Source of the DNA: Fibrobacter sp.
Lineage (GTDB): Bacteria; Fibrobacterota; Fibrobacteria; Fibrobacterales; Fibrobacteraceae
DNA length: 64,000 nt
NCBI GenBank assembly: GCA_012523035.1
Contig: JAAYJH010000041.1
Coordinates: 1-64,000, forward strand
Direction: 5' to 3'
Shown here: one piece after another, positions 46,678-55,628 of the stretch
Position numbering within the stretch: position 1 is the first letter of the stretch
Layout: each line of letters begins with the position of its first letter
Notes under the pieces: model-generated
Database searches by the model: none
Seen by the model: only the letters and a program-made list of their open reading frames with translations
What the model was told of the DNA's origin: nothing
Program-made: the position numbers and the translations under genes

Positions 46678-49600
46678 ATGCGTTTTTTTAAAAAATTATT
46701 CTTTTTGTTATTGGCATTTTTTTTAATTGGACTCTTATGTTTGATCCCTGCATATATTGTAGTATTTAAAATATTGCCCCTCAAAGACCCTGATTTTCTA
46801 TTCAATAGAAATACTATTATTAAAACCCTATCTGGAGAAACTAGAGTTTTTTATAACGATGCCCAAACTCATTTAGGGGCTTTTTTTGATATCAATCACC
46901 GTGTTTATGTGCCCTACGGTGAAATTCCAGAAGACATTGTCAATGCACTGGTCGCAGCAGAAGACGCTCGATTTTGGAAACACAATGGTTTTGATTTTAG
47001 AGGCTTTTCTAGAGCCATGCTTCACAATATTCGTCTTCGAAAGCTAAGGCAAGGGGGCTCTACTTTAACTCAACAAACAGTGAAAAACATTTTTGGGAGA
47101 GAAGAAACCTCGGTTAAAGAAAAATGGAAGGAGCTTATCAACGCCCTCAGGATGGAAAAACACTTTAATAAAGAAGATATTTTAGAGTTTTATCTCAATC
47201 AGTTCCATGTTTCTGGTACTGGAAAGGGAGTGGCTATTGCTGCACAGTATTTCTTTGATAAAAATGCAAGGGACTTGTCTCTGGCTGAATGTGCTTTTAT
47301 TGCCGGTTCTGTAAAAGGACCATTCAACTACGATCCTTTTATTCAAAAAACTTTAGAAGCCAAAGAAGCTGCTATTCAAAGAGGAGAGGCTAGGTTAAAA
47401 TATGTTTTAGATAGAATGGTTTCTGAAAAATATATCTCTGCCAAGTCCAGAGACTCTGCTCTAGCCACTCCATTGCAATTTAAACATGGTGACTTTAGGT
47501 TTAGCCTTTCTACCACTTTGGCTATGATAGAAGAACAACTAAATTCAGAATTTTATCACGATATTTTTGAAAAGTATCAAATTGAAGATTGGAAAAAAGC
47601 TCAATTGCAAATCATCACGACGCTAGATGCAGACTACCAAGATGCAGCCTCCAGAGCCATGCAAAATAACATCTCTAACTTACAAGTCCGGCTAGGTGGA
47701 TTTACTTTGCCCAAAGCTGAATTTCCTAATCGAGCCACAAAAGCTAGAAAGGGAGATTATCTATACGGTTCTATTGATTCTGTAGCCTATGATACCCTTG
47801 GGAAAATCAATGAAATCACACTTTCTTTTGGTCAATTAAAAGGTTTTGTGGATTCTAAAGCTCTGGCTCAGTTTGGAAAATCTGTGCAAGGAGATCCCAA
47901 TAAGATTTTAGCCGCCCATTTGGCTAGAGGGGCCATCCTGCTGGTGAGCGTGATAGATACAGCTAAAGTGAATGGACGAGTGCCTTGTAAAATAGAAACC
48001 GAACCAGAACTGCAAGGAGCCCTTTTGGCTATTCAAAATGGTAAACTCCTTGCTAACCAAGCAGGATTTCATAATACTGGTTACAATCGTTCTTTTAATG
48101 CCTTACGACAGTTTGGTTCTAGCTGGAAACCTTTACTTTTTGGTTTAGCCATACAGCACCATTGGAACTATTTAGATGAGATAGAAAACACTTTTAACTT
48201 GTTTCAGTACCAAGATCAATTTTATTTCCCCAGACCAGACCACAAAGACAAAGGGGATGTGGTGAGTATTTTATGGGCTGCCACTCGATCCGAAAACATT
48301 GCCAGTGTTTGGCTATTAGAACACCTTTTGGACAAACTTTCTGACGAAGAATACCAATCTGTGGCCATGCAAAACAACTACCTTCAACTAGAAGAAGAAT
48401 CAGATAGAGCTTATTACGAACGGCTTAGAGATGATTTGGGGTTGACATTGACTGCACAAGCCAAAAATGAAATTGAGTTTTCTAAAGCAAAAGCTCGTTT
48501 AGTCAAACACTACGAGTACGAAGGTTTTTTACAAAAAGCAAGGAATTTAAAACAATTGTTTTATGGCCGTTTTGTAGAAAAAGCTCTAAAACAAAAAACG
48601 ACCACCGCCGATCAACGAAAACTCTTGAATCACAACTTTTTACGATACAAAGAAATTTTAAGAACGCGTTCTGCCAAAGAACTAGACCCTGATTTATATC
48701 TTACACTTCCACCCCTGGAATCTATCCAACTCTTTGAGCACTTTAACTTGGCCGACTTTAAGCGACTCACCACACTTATAGAGCCTACAGATCCAGAAGA
48801 CAATTACTATGATATTCAAAGTTTGCGTCATTGGCCCGATTTTAATCGTTCTTTGGCCATGGCTGAGTTTGCTCGATTTTTGAAACAAATTGGTGTGCAG
48901 CAAAAACTACAAAAAGTGCCTAGCATGTCTCTAGGTGTTAATGATATTTCTCTTGCAGAGCTCACCGTTGCTTACCAGACTTTGCTCACAGGTAAAACAT
49001 TTAAAGCCCTAGATGGCGATTGGAACGATGTTTCTTTGATCCAAGAGATTCGAGATAAAAATGGCAGGATTTTATTTAAAAATGAGATGGAAACTCAAAA
49101 AATTTTAAATGACACCACCACCGCTCAAATGGGAGTTCTATTGCGTTCTGTTTTTGAAAATGGAACAGCTAGGAGCCAAGTGCAAAACATAAAAGTATAC
49201 TCCAAAGACAAACAGGTTTCTTTGCTGTACCCCGTGCTTGGCAAAACAGGAACCACCAATAGCTACAGAAATGTTGCTTTTGTAGGTGCTATCCCTACTT
49301 ATAATTCAAACACCAATGGAATTACTCTGGATTCTGTAATTAGTGTTGGTAGTTATGTAGGTTTCGATAATAATAAGCCTTTACAATCTGGACGCACTCG
49401 TATTGCAGGAGCCTCTGGAGCCCTTCCCCAGTGGGCAGAGTTTTCACAAGAAGTCATTCAATTAAGAAAAGAAAGTGATAAAATCGACTTTTTAGATATG
49501 AAACTTTTAAGTCAAAAAAAGCTCCCCATTCAATTTGTGGCTGAAAAAGGCAGTATTCCTGTGTCTGCTGTGACTGGCTTAATAGACACTTCTAGTGGAG

Positions 49601-49890
49601 TTCGATTGATAGATATCCCTTGGATTGATATTTCTGGTTACTCACCCTATATGCTTATCACGCAAGCCGACACAAACTCAAATAATATGGATACTGCAGC
49701 TAATAGAGGGATAGACTCCTTGAGCTCTAAAATGCGAATCCTTACAGACACGAGTTTATTCCTCCAAAACCAACTGCCTACCAATAAGCTCCTCCACTCT
49801 TCAAGTCCAGAAGAAGATTGGGAACTCCCCGCTGACTTTTCTGGTAAAGCACAGTTTGTGCCTATTGAACCCGATTTTGACAACCAATAA
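46678..49890 (+). CDS. Class A penicillin-binding protein (PBP1A-like) with a large insertion
   Basis: This bifunctional peptidoglycan synthase is anchored by one N-terminal helix (about 7-30). The GT51 transglycosylase has AAEDARFWKHNGFD (catalytic Glu95), RQGGSTLTQQTVKN and FHVSGTGKGVAIAAQYFF. The transpeptidase has SSWK (Ser481, Lys484), RSENIAS near 537 and GKTGTTNS (Lys856). Between the SEN and KTG motifs, at about 545-720, lies an extra charged helical stretch of roughly 170 residues. At 1070 residues it is longer than usual PBP1A proteins. I chose the ATG at 46678 (GGA upstream); a GTG at 46648 would add 10 residues. A lipoprotein gene follows after 9 bases. Confidence 0.9.
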   Translation: MRFFKKLFFLLLAFFLIGLLCLIPAYIVVFKILPLKDPDFLFNRNTIIKTLSGETRVFYNDAQTHLGAFFDINHRVYVPYGEIPEDIVNALVAAEDARFWKHNGFDFRGFSRAMLHNIRLRKLRQGGSTLTQQTVKNIFGREETSVKEKWKELINALRMEKHFNKEDILEFYLNQFHVSGTGKGVAIAAQYFFDKNARDLSLAECAFIAGSVKGPFNYDPFIQKTLEAKEAAIQRGEARLKYVLDRMVSEKYISAKSRDSALATPLQFKHGDFRFSLSTTLAMIEEQLNSEFYHDIFEKYQIEDWKKAQLQIITTLDADYQDAASRAMQNNISNLQVRLGGFTLPKAEFPNRATKARKGDYLYGSIDSVAYDTLGKINEITLSFGQLKGFVDSKALAQFGKSVQGDPNKILAAHLARGAILLVSVIDTAKVNGRVPCKIETEPELQGALLAIQNGKLLANQAGFHNTGYNRSFNALRQFGSSWKPLLFGLAIQHHWNYLDEIENTFNLFQYQDQFYFPRPDHKDKGDVVSILWAATRSENIASVWLLEHLLDKLSDEEYQSVAMQNNYLQLEEESDRAYYERLRDDLGLTLTAQAKNEIEFSKAKARLVKHYEYEGFLQKARNLKQLFYGRFVEKALKQKTTTADQRKLLNHNFLRYKEILRTRSAKELDPDLYLTLPPLESIQLFEHFNLADFKRLTTLIEPTDPEDNYYDIQSLRHWPDFNRSLAMAEFARFLKQIGVQQKLQKVPSMSLGVNDISLAELTVAYQTLLTGKTFKALDGDWNDVSLIQEIRDKNGRILFKNEMETQKILNDTTTAQMGVLLRSVFENGTARSQVQNIKVYSKDKQVSLLYPVLGKTGTTNSYRNVAFVGAIPTYNSNTNGITLDSVISVGSYVGFDNNKPLQSGRTRIAGASGALPQWAEFSQEVIQLRKESDKIDFLDMKLLSQKKLPIQFVAEKGSIPVSAVTGLIDTSSGVRLIDIPWIDISGYSPYMLITQADTNSNNMDTAANRGIDSLSSKMRILTDTSLFLQNQLPTNKLLHSSSPEEDWELPADFSGKAQFVPIEPDFDNQ

Positions 49891-49899
49891 AAGGAAGCT

Positions 49900-51051
49900 A
49901 TGTGGTATAATATTTTTTTAATAGGCTTTATGATGTTTTTGGCTTCTTGCGGAGCACAACAGGCAAAACTACAAACGACACCCACTCCGATTGATGGCCA
50001 TTCAAAAGAACTTCCAGACGGTCCAGATTCTATTGCCAAAGAAACTCCCAAAATTGAAGAGCCAAAACGGGACACACTCCTACAAATTTCCACCGAAAGC
50101 ATAGATTCCATTGCCTCCTCTGACAATAAAAAAGAAAGCTCTGTGATTCAAGACCCTTATACAGAACTTCCTCTTTTAATAGATCGAATCTTAAGCCACG
50201 CCGATTCTCTCTTGCTACACGGAGATTCAGATGCGGCTCGTTATTATTTGGAACGATTTATTGTATTAAAACCCCTTTGGGAAGAATGGCAAAACCAAGC
50301 CCAACAACAATATGAATTGATACTGCAAACACAAAATAAGAACGCTTTAGACTTTAAACCTTTGGTACTTCAAATTAGCAATATGGTTTCTGTAGGGAGT
50401 AGTTACGATTTAGTCAAAACTTTTACAGATAGTTTAATTCAAATGCACCCAGGTGATTCTCTGGTGCACTGGGCTCAAATGCAAAACAAAATCACGCTTC
50501 AAAAAAATCTTAAAAAAGCAAAAAAAGAGCTCGAACATATATTAAGTTCAAGTCAAAAAACGGGTGAGATAAAAAAAGCCAAAGAAGAGGTCTTCAAGTT
50601 AAAATCAAGAAGCTATTTTCTTTTAGATTCTATAGACTTTGAATCTGCAATCCTTCAACTGGAGTTATTTTCAAAAAACATTGAAGAAAACGATAAATTA
50701 TACTGGAAATCTCACTCTCCCTCAAAAGCTTTAGAAGAAGCAAAAAAACAAATCGAGAAACAAAAGTTTTTAGAAGCAAAAAAAATGCTATTCAAACTAC
50801 TTTCTAGCCCTCTTCGAAGCGAAGCCATGCAAGAAATAGAACGGTTATCCGATACATTTTGTATCATGAATCGAAAAAAAGCATCTGAATTATTCCTAAG
50901 CTCTCAAAAGTCAAAAGGGAGCAATAAAGAACAAAAAATCCAAAATGCAATCCGGCTTTTAGAGCAATGCTTAGAAGAATTTCCTAACTACACTCAAAAA
51001 GAAACTGTTCTAGACAACAAGGTGTTTTTAGAAAGCGAGTTGAAGAAGTAA
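49900..51051 (+). CDS. Helical lipoprotein co-transcribed with PBP1A
   Basis: The 383-residue protein has a lipobox LASC (Cys17), then a Thr/Pro/Glu-rich spacer to about 85. The rest is helical with TPR-like pairs (SLLLHGDSDAARYYLERFI, AKKELEHILSSSQ, AKKQIEKQKFLEAKKMLFKL). I recognise no named family. It starts 9 bases after PBP1A with AAGGAAG upstream. In other bacteria, lipoproteins such as LpoA (also with TPR-like helices) activate PBP1A from the outer membrane; a similar activator role is an attractive inference from position and fold. Confidence 0.7.
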   Translation: MWYNIFLIGFMMFLASCGAQQAKLQTTPTPIDGHSKELPDGPDSIAKETPKIEEPKRDTLLQISTESIDSIASSDNKKESSVIQDPYTELPLLIDRILSHADSLLLHGDSDAARYYLERFIVLKPLWEEWQNQAQQQYELILQTQNKNALDFKPLVLQISNMVSVGSSYDLVKTFTDSLIQMHPGDSLVHWAQMQNKITLQKNLKKAKKELEHILSSSQKTGEIKKAKEEVFKLKSRSYFLLDSIDFESAILQLELFSKNIEENDKLYWKSHSPSKALEEAKKQIEKQKFLEAKKMLFKLLSSPLRSEAMQEIERLSDTFCIMNRKKASELFLSSQKSKGSNKEQKIQNAIRLLEQCLEEFPNYTQKETVLDNKVFLESELKK

Positions 51052-51054
51052 TCT

Positions 51055-51813
51055 ATGGAATGGTGGCAATATCTTATTTTTTTCTTTTTAAGCATGCTGG
51101 TGAGTATCATTAATAGTTTAGCAGGTGGTGGAAGCACCCTTAGCTTGCCTATTTTAATTTTCTTAGGCCTGCCTGCTACAGTTGCAAACGGTACCAATCG
51201 TATTGGACTTTTGGTTGGAAACTTTAGCTCTATGCTCAACCTTAAAAAACACGGGCACCTCTACGCTCCAGTCTTTAAGCAACTCTTTTTACCTACTTTT
51301 TTAGGTTCTATTATTGGCGTCTTCGTTTTGGTACAAATGAACGACAAGCTTTTTCAAGCTATTTTAGCAATAGTGATATTTTTTGTAGTTATCGCCACTA
51401 ATGTAAAGAAAAACATTTTAGGAAAGCCCCCTTCATCACCACCTCAAAAAAGAAGTCTCAAAAGTTTTGTGGGTTTTTTATTTATAGGTCTCTATGGAAG
51501 CATTGTTCAAGTAGGAGTTGGTTTTTTACAAATATTTGCCATTTCCAAATATAGCGGTTTGAGCTTAATTCAAGTCAATGCTCTAAAAAGTGCACTCACC
51601 TCTATTTTTCTAATCATTAGCACTATAGCTCTTTGTATTTCGGGTAAAGTGCTTTGGGATGTCGCTCTCACCATGGCTTTAGGGGCTTGGCTTGGTGGTT
51701 ATTTTGGAAGTTCACTCCAGAGGAAACATGGCAATGAATTTATAGAAAAGTCCATTGCCATCATCAGTCTCATCATGGCTGCTTATTTAATTTATGACTT
51801 AATAAAATCTTAA
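51055..51813 (+). CDS. TauE/SafE family membrane transporter
   Basis: This 252-residue integral membrane protein has about eight helices. It shows the family features: INSLAGGGSTLSLPIL (about 18-34), ANGTNRIGLLVGNFSSM, and the second-half repeat VQVGVGFLQIFAIS with VNALKSALT. The family is linked to export of sulfite, sulfoacetate or other organic anions; the substrate is not known here. It begins 3 bases after the lipoprotein stop and so ends the PBP1A operon. Confidence 0.88.
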   Translation: MEWWQYLIFFFLSMLVSIINSLAGGGSTLSLPILIFLGLPATVANGTNRIGLLVGNFSSMLNLKKHGHLYAPVFKQLFLPTFLGSIIGVFVLVQMNDKLFQAILAIVIFFVVIATNVKKNILGKPPSSPPQKRSLKSFVGFLFIGLYGSIVQVGVGFLQIFAISKYSGLSLIQVNALKSALTSIFLIISTIALCISGKVLWDVALTMALGAWLGGYFGSSLQRKHGNEFIEKSIAIISLIMAAYLIYDLIKS

Positions 51814-51837
51814 ATAGACCTATGCTCATCCATTAGA

Positions 51838-52500
51838 TCAAACATGTTTTAACACTTCTTGGACTATTTGCATCGAAAGCACATTACTTAGCACAAATCG
51901 TTTCACTTCTGAAGGATTGATACGAGCATACTCACAGAGAGCCCGACCTATTCCATTTCGAATGTAAAAATCTTCGTCGTCGGCACAAGTGACGCAACAC
52001 TCTCTGAGCAGCGACCAATCTGTTTTTTCTCTGTATTGCAATTGAAAAATCAGAGCACTTCGACGAATCCAAATATTGGGGTCTCGAATCCAAACTGCAA
52101 TTTTTGAACGAACTGCAGGCAATCGCCACGCCAAATCCCCCAATATACTAGTCGCAATCACATCAACGGTATCACGCCAAGCTCTTGTCTTGATTAATTT
52201 TTTTAAAAACCCCAAATGATTTCCCATTAAGAGTTCTCGGTGACGGAACAGATAATCACAAGCCACATATTGAAGCTCCCTATAAGGTAGTCCCCACAGC
52301 TCTTCAACCCTGCGTATCAAGTCGTCACTATTTTTAGGAATATGTTTTTCAAAGATAGGGTATGTTAGTTCTCGCCGAGTGATAACCTTTACGCCCAAAA
52401 ATTCAAATTGTTCTTTTACATTTTTGGACATACTACGGGCTTCGGTTTCGTCTGCAACCCTTTTTAGAGTATAAAGTATTTCTTGAGTAAATGTAAGCAT
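51838..52500 (-). CDS. DNA alkylation repair protein (AlkD-like HEAT-repeat glycosylase)
   Basis: The 220-residue all-helical protein has the AlkD pattern: MSKNVKEQFEFLGVKVITRR, then WGLPYRELQYVACDYL, DTVDVIATSILGDL, DPNIWIRRSALIFQLQY and the closing DDEDFYIRNGIGRALCEYAR. The conserved Trp, Asp (DTVD) and Arg of the lesion-binding groove are present. It should excise bulky or cationic alkylated bases such as 3-methyladenine. An inverted repeat lies between it and the divergent gene at 52637. Confidence 0.88.
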   Translation of the reverse strand: MLTFTQEILYTLKRVADETEARSMSKNVKEQFEFLGVKVITRRELTYPIFEKHIPKNSDDLIRRVEELWGLPYRELQYVACDYLFRHRELLMGNHLGFLKKLIKTRAWRDTVDVIATSILGDLAWRLPAVRSKIAVWIRDPNIWIRRSALIFQLQYREKTDWSLLRECCVTCADDEDFYIRNGIGRALCEYARINPSEVKRFVLSNVLSMQIVQEVLKHV

Positions 52501-52514
52501 CTCTTCTAAAAATA

Positions 52515-52540
52515 ACCTAGAACACTATTATTTTCTAGGT
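52515..52540. promoter_or_regulatory. Inverted repeat ACCTAGAA-N10-TTCTAGGT, possible operator
   Basis: Perfect 8-bp arms lie 15 bases upstream of the alkD start. The right arm is directly followed on the plus strand by TTGACA (52542-52547), a consensus -35. It sits between divergent genes with no T-tract, so an operator seems likelier than a terminator. The sites are not from a regulator I recognise. Confidence 0.45.
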
Positions 52541-52636
52541 CTTGACAACATTATTTTTCAAGTTTTTCTACATTTAGCGTACTTTTTGTGCTTTTTTCAC
52601 AAAAAACATGCTATTTATCTTAAAACTTACAAATTT

Positions 52637-53143
52637 ATGACTATTAAAAAAAACGGTATCATAGAAGTTCCTCCCGAATTAAGAGGACTCTCTGACGAAG
52701 AAATTCTAGAATTAAACAAAAACAGAGAAAATAGGACTAGTGCCTCTGGTCGGCCTTCCAAAAAAGAACGACAAAAATTAAAAGAAAAAAAAGAACGAGA
52801 ACATCTCCAAAAAATCGTAAAAAAAGACGAAGAAAAGCAGACACATAGAAATTATAAAACTGCTATGTCCAAAATACCCATGCCCAAAATCAGTGAATTT
52901 GAAGCACAATACAAGAGCACTCCTAAACCTTCTTTTCAAAAAAAAGAAACAGATATTTTATTTGACAACAACAAAGACACTGAGTCCATAAAAAAACCTA
53001 AAAAAGAAATGAAATCTCTTTTATCTTCTCCCCCAAAACCACACTCTGGACGAATATTAAAAGGAGTTTTTGGGGTTCCTTCTTCAAACTCTGTTAAAAA
53101 GTTTCCAACAAAAAGCAATCCTTTTAAAAAAAACAATCCCTAA
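52637..53143 (+). CDS. Lys/Glu-rich hypothetical protein
   Basis: I start at the ATG at 52637; the frame is open upstream to 52586, but that part looks random. The 168-residue product begins MTIKKNGIIEVPPELRGLSD and EEILEL. A highly charged helical stretch with KKERQKLKEKKEREHLQK (about 40-75) follows, then a Lys/Pro/Ser-rich tail. No signal, membrane segment or domain is seen. The order and acidic N-terminal motif suggest a real gene, perhaps binding nucleic acid; I do not recognise it. Confidence 0.6.
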   Translation: MTIKKNGIIEVPPELRGLSDEEILELNKNRENRTSASGRPSKKERQKLKEKKEREHLQKIVKKDEEKQTHRNYKTAMSKIPMPKISEFEAQYKSTPKPSFQKKETDILFDNNKDTESIKKPKKEMKSLLSSPPKPHSGRILKGVFGVPSSNSVKKFPTKSNPFKKNNP

Positions 53144-53185
53144 ACCTTGTAATACAGACATTAGTCTAAAATTCAAAAACTAATT

Positions 53186-53410
53186 TTATGTTTCAAAGGT
53201 TTTGGATGGCTTTGAGGGGCTTTCTTCGATTCCATCTGAACTTTTTTTATCAATCATAGAAGCACGGGTACTTTTTTTCTCTAGTTGCTCTTTTAAACCA
53301 AAAACAAAACGACCTCGTAGCACACAACCGGGTTCTCCAGGATCGCACTCTTTTGCTCTTTTATTGCAATAAGTCCCTCGTAAATACCGACACTCATAAC
53401 TCATAAGCAC
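53186..53410 (-). CDS. Small four-cysteine protein
   Basis: The protein of 72-74 residues has a start at 53410 or, two codons later, 53404. The N-terminal half has MSYECRYLRGTYCNKR and then ECDPGEPGCVLRGRF, giving four Cys with spacing C-x7-C-x6-C-x6-C. This could bind zinc or an iron-sulfur cluster. The C-terminal half is Ser/Lys-rich and probably disordered. AGGAGTGCTT lies upstream. I recognise no named family. Confidence 0.6.
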   Translation of the reverse strand: MLMSYECRYLRGTYCNKRAKECDPGEPGCVLRGRFVFGLKEQLEKKSTRASMIDKKSSDGIEESPSKPSKTFET

Positions 53411-53504
53411 TCCTTTTGGATTATTTAGAAACTTTTAATTCAAATCTTTCAAATAAGATACATATATACAATGCTTTTTTACAATAATAATTTATCTTTT
53501 TATT

Positions 53505-55484
53505 ATGAGATATGGAAAATTTGATTCATTTGAAACAGGCGTTGCCATCCCTTTATTTAGTCTAAAGACAAAAAACAGCATAGGCATAGGGGAATTTTTA
53601 GATCTAATTCCTTTTGCAACCTGGTCTAAATTTTGTGGTTTCAATATCATTCAAATACTTCCTGTAAACGACACCGGTAACGAATCCAGTCCATATAGTG
53701 CCAGAAGTGCTTTTGCTTTACACCCTGTTTTTTTAAATCTACAATCCATAGCTGGGTCCAAAGAATTTAAAGATGAAATCTTAAATGCCAAACAAAAATT
53801 TGACAAGCTCCAACAAATAGACTTTGAATCCATTGTCCAATGGAAGCTTTCTCTTTTAAGAAAAATTTACAACCTAAACCATCGATCTATTTCAGAAAAC
53901 AACACCATCGCTCAATGGATAGACTCCAATCCTTGGATAAAACCTTATTGTGTTTATGCCCTACTCAAAGCCAAAAACAAAGAATCCAGTTGGCAAGCAT
54001 GGAGTTCTAACCAAAATCCCAGCGCTCAAGACATTGAAGAACTTTGGCAAAAGAACCTCAAAGAAGCTTTGTTCCATGCCTGGATGCAATTTGAAGCCGA
54101 GGCACAGTTCAAAGCGGCCGTGCAAAGTTTATCTAAATTAAACATTAAACTCAAGGGAGACATCCCCATTCTCATCAACGAAGATAGTGCCGATGTCTGG
54201 TATCATCGACATCTTTTTTCTTTAGAAAATCGGGCAGGAGCTCCTCCAGACATGTTTAGCTATACAGGTCAAAACTGGGGCTTTCCTACTTATCATTGGG
54301 ACAAACTGGCAGCCGAAGACTATCAATGGTGGAAAAATCGTTTACACCAAGCCAGTAAATTTTACCATGCTTATCGCATCGATCATGTACTTGGTTTTTT
54401 TAGAATATGGACCATCCCTCAAAAAGAAGTCACTGGAGCTCTAGGATACTTCAATCCATCCATTCCTTTAAAAGTCGATGACTTAGTCTATCAAGGCATC
54501 CCCAAAGAAACGCTCCATTACTTAAAAAACCCCAATTATTCCACAGAACAAATCCTTTCTTTTTTTGACGAAACACCCTCGAAGGCTGTTTTAAATGAAT
54601 TTTTCGAACTGTTAGCCCATCACAAAGACCGTTATATATTCAAAGAAAAGTACCAGTCCGAAAGGGCTATTTTAAACAGTCACTTTGAACAAAACATCAA
54701 AGATGCTTTACTTAAAATTTATTGGAATCGAGTCTTTATCCCACACCCATCTGAGCACGAACTCTATCCTTTTTGGTTTTGGCACGAACAAGCTGTCCTT
54801 AAAACCTTGCCTGACTATGAACAAAAAATCATCCAAAACGCCATCTACAAAAATGCAGAGTCTCAAGAAAATCTATGGCAAGAAAACGCCCTTCGGCTTT
54901 TGAGTGTCTTAAAAAACGAGACCGACATGTTAGTATGTGCAGAAGACCTAGGAGCTGTACCTCGCAGTGTTCCTTATGTATTAAACAAACTCAACATTTT
55001 ATCTCTTCGGGTCGAAAGGTGGGAGCGCGACTGGGATCTTCCATACTCTCCGTATTACGATATGGACGCCTACCCAAGGTTATCGGTAACCACCACCAGC
55101 ACACATGACACCTCTACCCTAAAAGGACTCTGGAATGAATCCGATTTTGATCGAGATTTATTTTGGTCTCACGCACATCAATTAGGAATTGCTCCAGAAT
55201 CACTTTCTCCAACCCACATCAAAAAGCTACTCCAAAACACCCTTCGTTCCAATAGTTTGCTCTGTATTATTCCTTTTCAAGACTATCTTGGATTGTCTGC
55301 ACAATTTAATAAAATAAAGCCCGAAACCGAACGAATCAACATACCTGGCACCATTGGCCCTCAAAATTGGTCTTACCGAATACCTTGCCTAGTCGAAGAT
55401 CTTCAACATTACAGTGCATTAAACTCCGATATTCGAAGTCTAATCGACGAAAGAAAGCAAAGACACACCCACAACTTGCTTTAA
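53505..55484 (+). CDS. malQ: 4-alpha-glucanotransferase (amylomaltase)
   Basis: This GH77 enzyme (659 residues) moves alpha-1,4-glucan segments between maltodextrins and glycogen. It starts TGVAIPLFSLKTKNSIGIGE, with FNIIQILPVNDTG and SSPYSARSAFALHP. The catalytic residues are Asp293 in YRIDHVLGFFRIW, Glu480 in CAEDLGAVP and Asp535 in STHDTSTLKG. It is longer than the ~500-residue MalQ core; the excess is mainly at 95-200, where plant-type DPE2-like members also extend. It ends 14 bases before a copy of the dispersed motif. Confidence 0.93.
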   Translation: MRYGKFDSFETGVAIPLFSLKTKNSIGIGEFLDLIPFATWSKFCGFNIIQILPVNDTGNESSPYSARSAFALHPVFLNLQSIAGSKEFKDEILNAKQKFDKLQQIDFESIVQWKLSLLRKIYNLNHRSISENNTIAQWIDSNPWIKPYCVYALLKAKNKESSWQAWSSNQNPSAQDIEELWQKNLKEALFHAWMQFEAEAQFKAAVQSLSKLNIKLKGDIPILINEDSADVWYHRHLFSLENRAGAPPDMFSYTGQNWGFPTYHWDKLAAEDYQWWKNRLHQASKFYHAYRIDHVLGFFRIWTIPQKEVTGALGYFNPSIPLKVDDLVYQGIPKETLHYLKNPNYSTEQILSFFDETPSKAVLNEFFELLAHHKDRYIFKEKYQSERAILNSHFEQNIKDALLKIYWNRVFIPHPSEHELYPFWFWHEQAVLKTLPDYEQKIIQNAIYKNAESQENLWQENALRLLSVLKNETDMLVCAEDLGAVPRSVPYVLNKLNILSLRVERWERDWDLPYSPYYDMDAYPRLSVTTTSTHDTSTLKGLWNESDFDRDLFWSHAHQLGIAPESLSPTHIKKLLQNTLRSNSLLCIIPFQDYLGLSAQFNKIKPETERINIPGTIGPQNWSYRIPCLVEDLQHYSALNSDIRSLIDERKQRHTHNLL

Positions 55485-55497
55485 TTTTGATAATGTT

Positions 55498-55519
55498 GGG
55501 TAGTCAGAAGCGCCTATAC
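55498..55519 (+). repeat. Dispersed motif GGGTAGTCAGAAGCGCCTATAC, copy 6
   Basis: Identical to copy 1 over 22 bases (1348-1369). It lies between malQ and secDF, 110 bases before the secDF start. Confidence 0.75.
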
Positions 55520-55628
55520 ACATTAATATTCGAGCTAAACACACAAATATTCTAATATTATTATCTAAAAGCTTAGATAATTACTAAATTTGAAATCGAC
55601 TTTTTGCTTTAATGCCTAAGGGATAACC

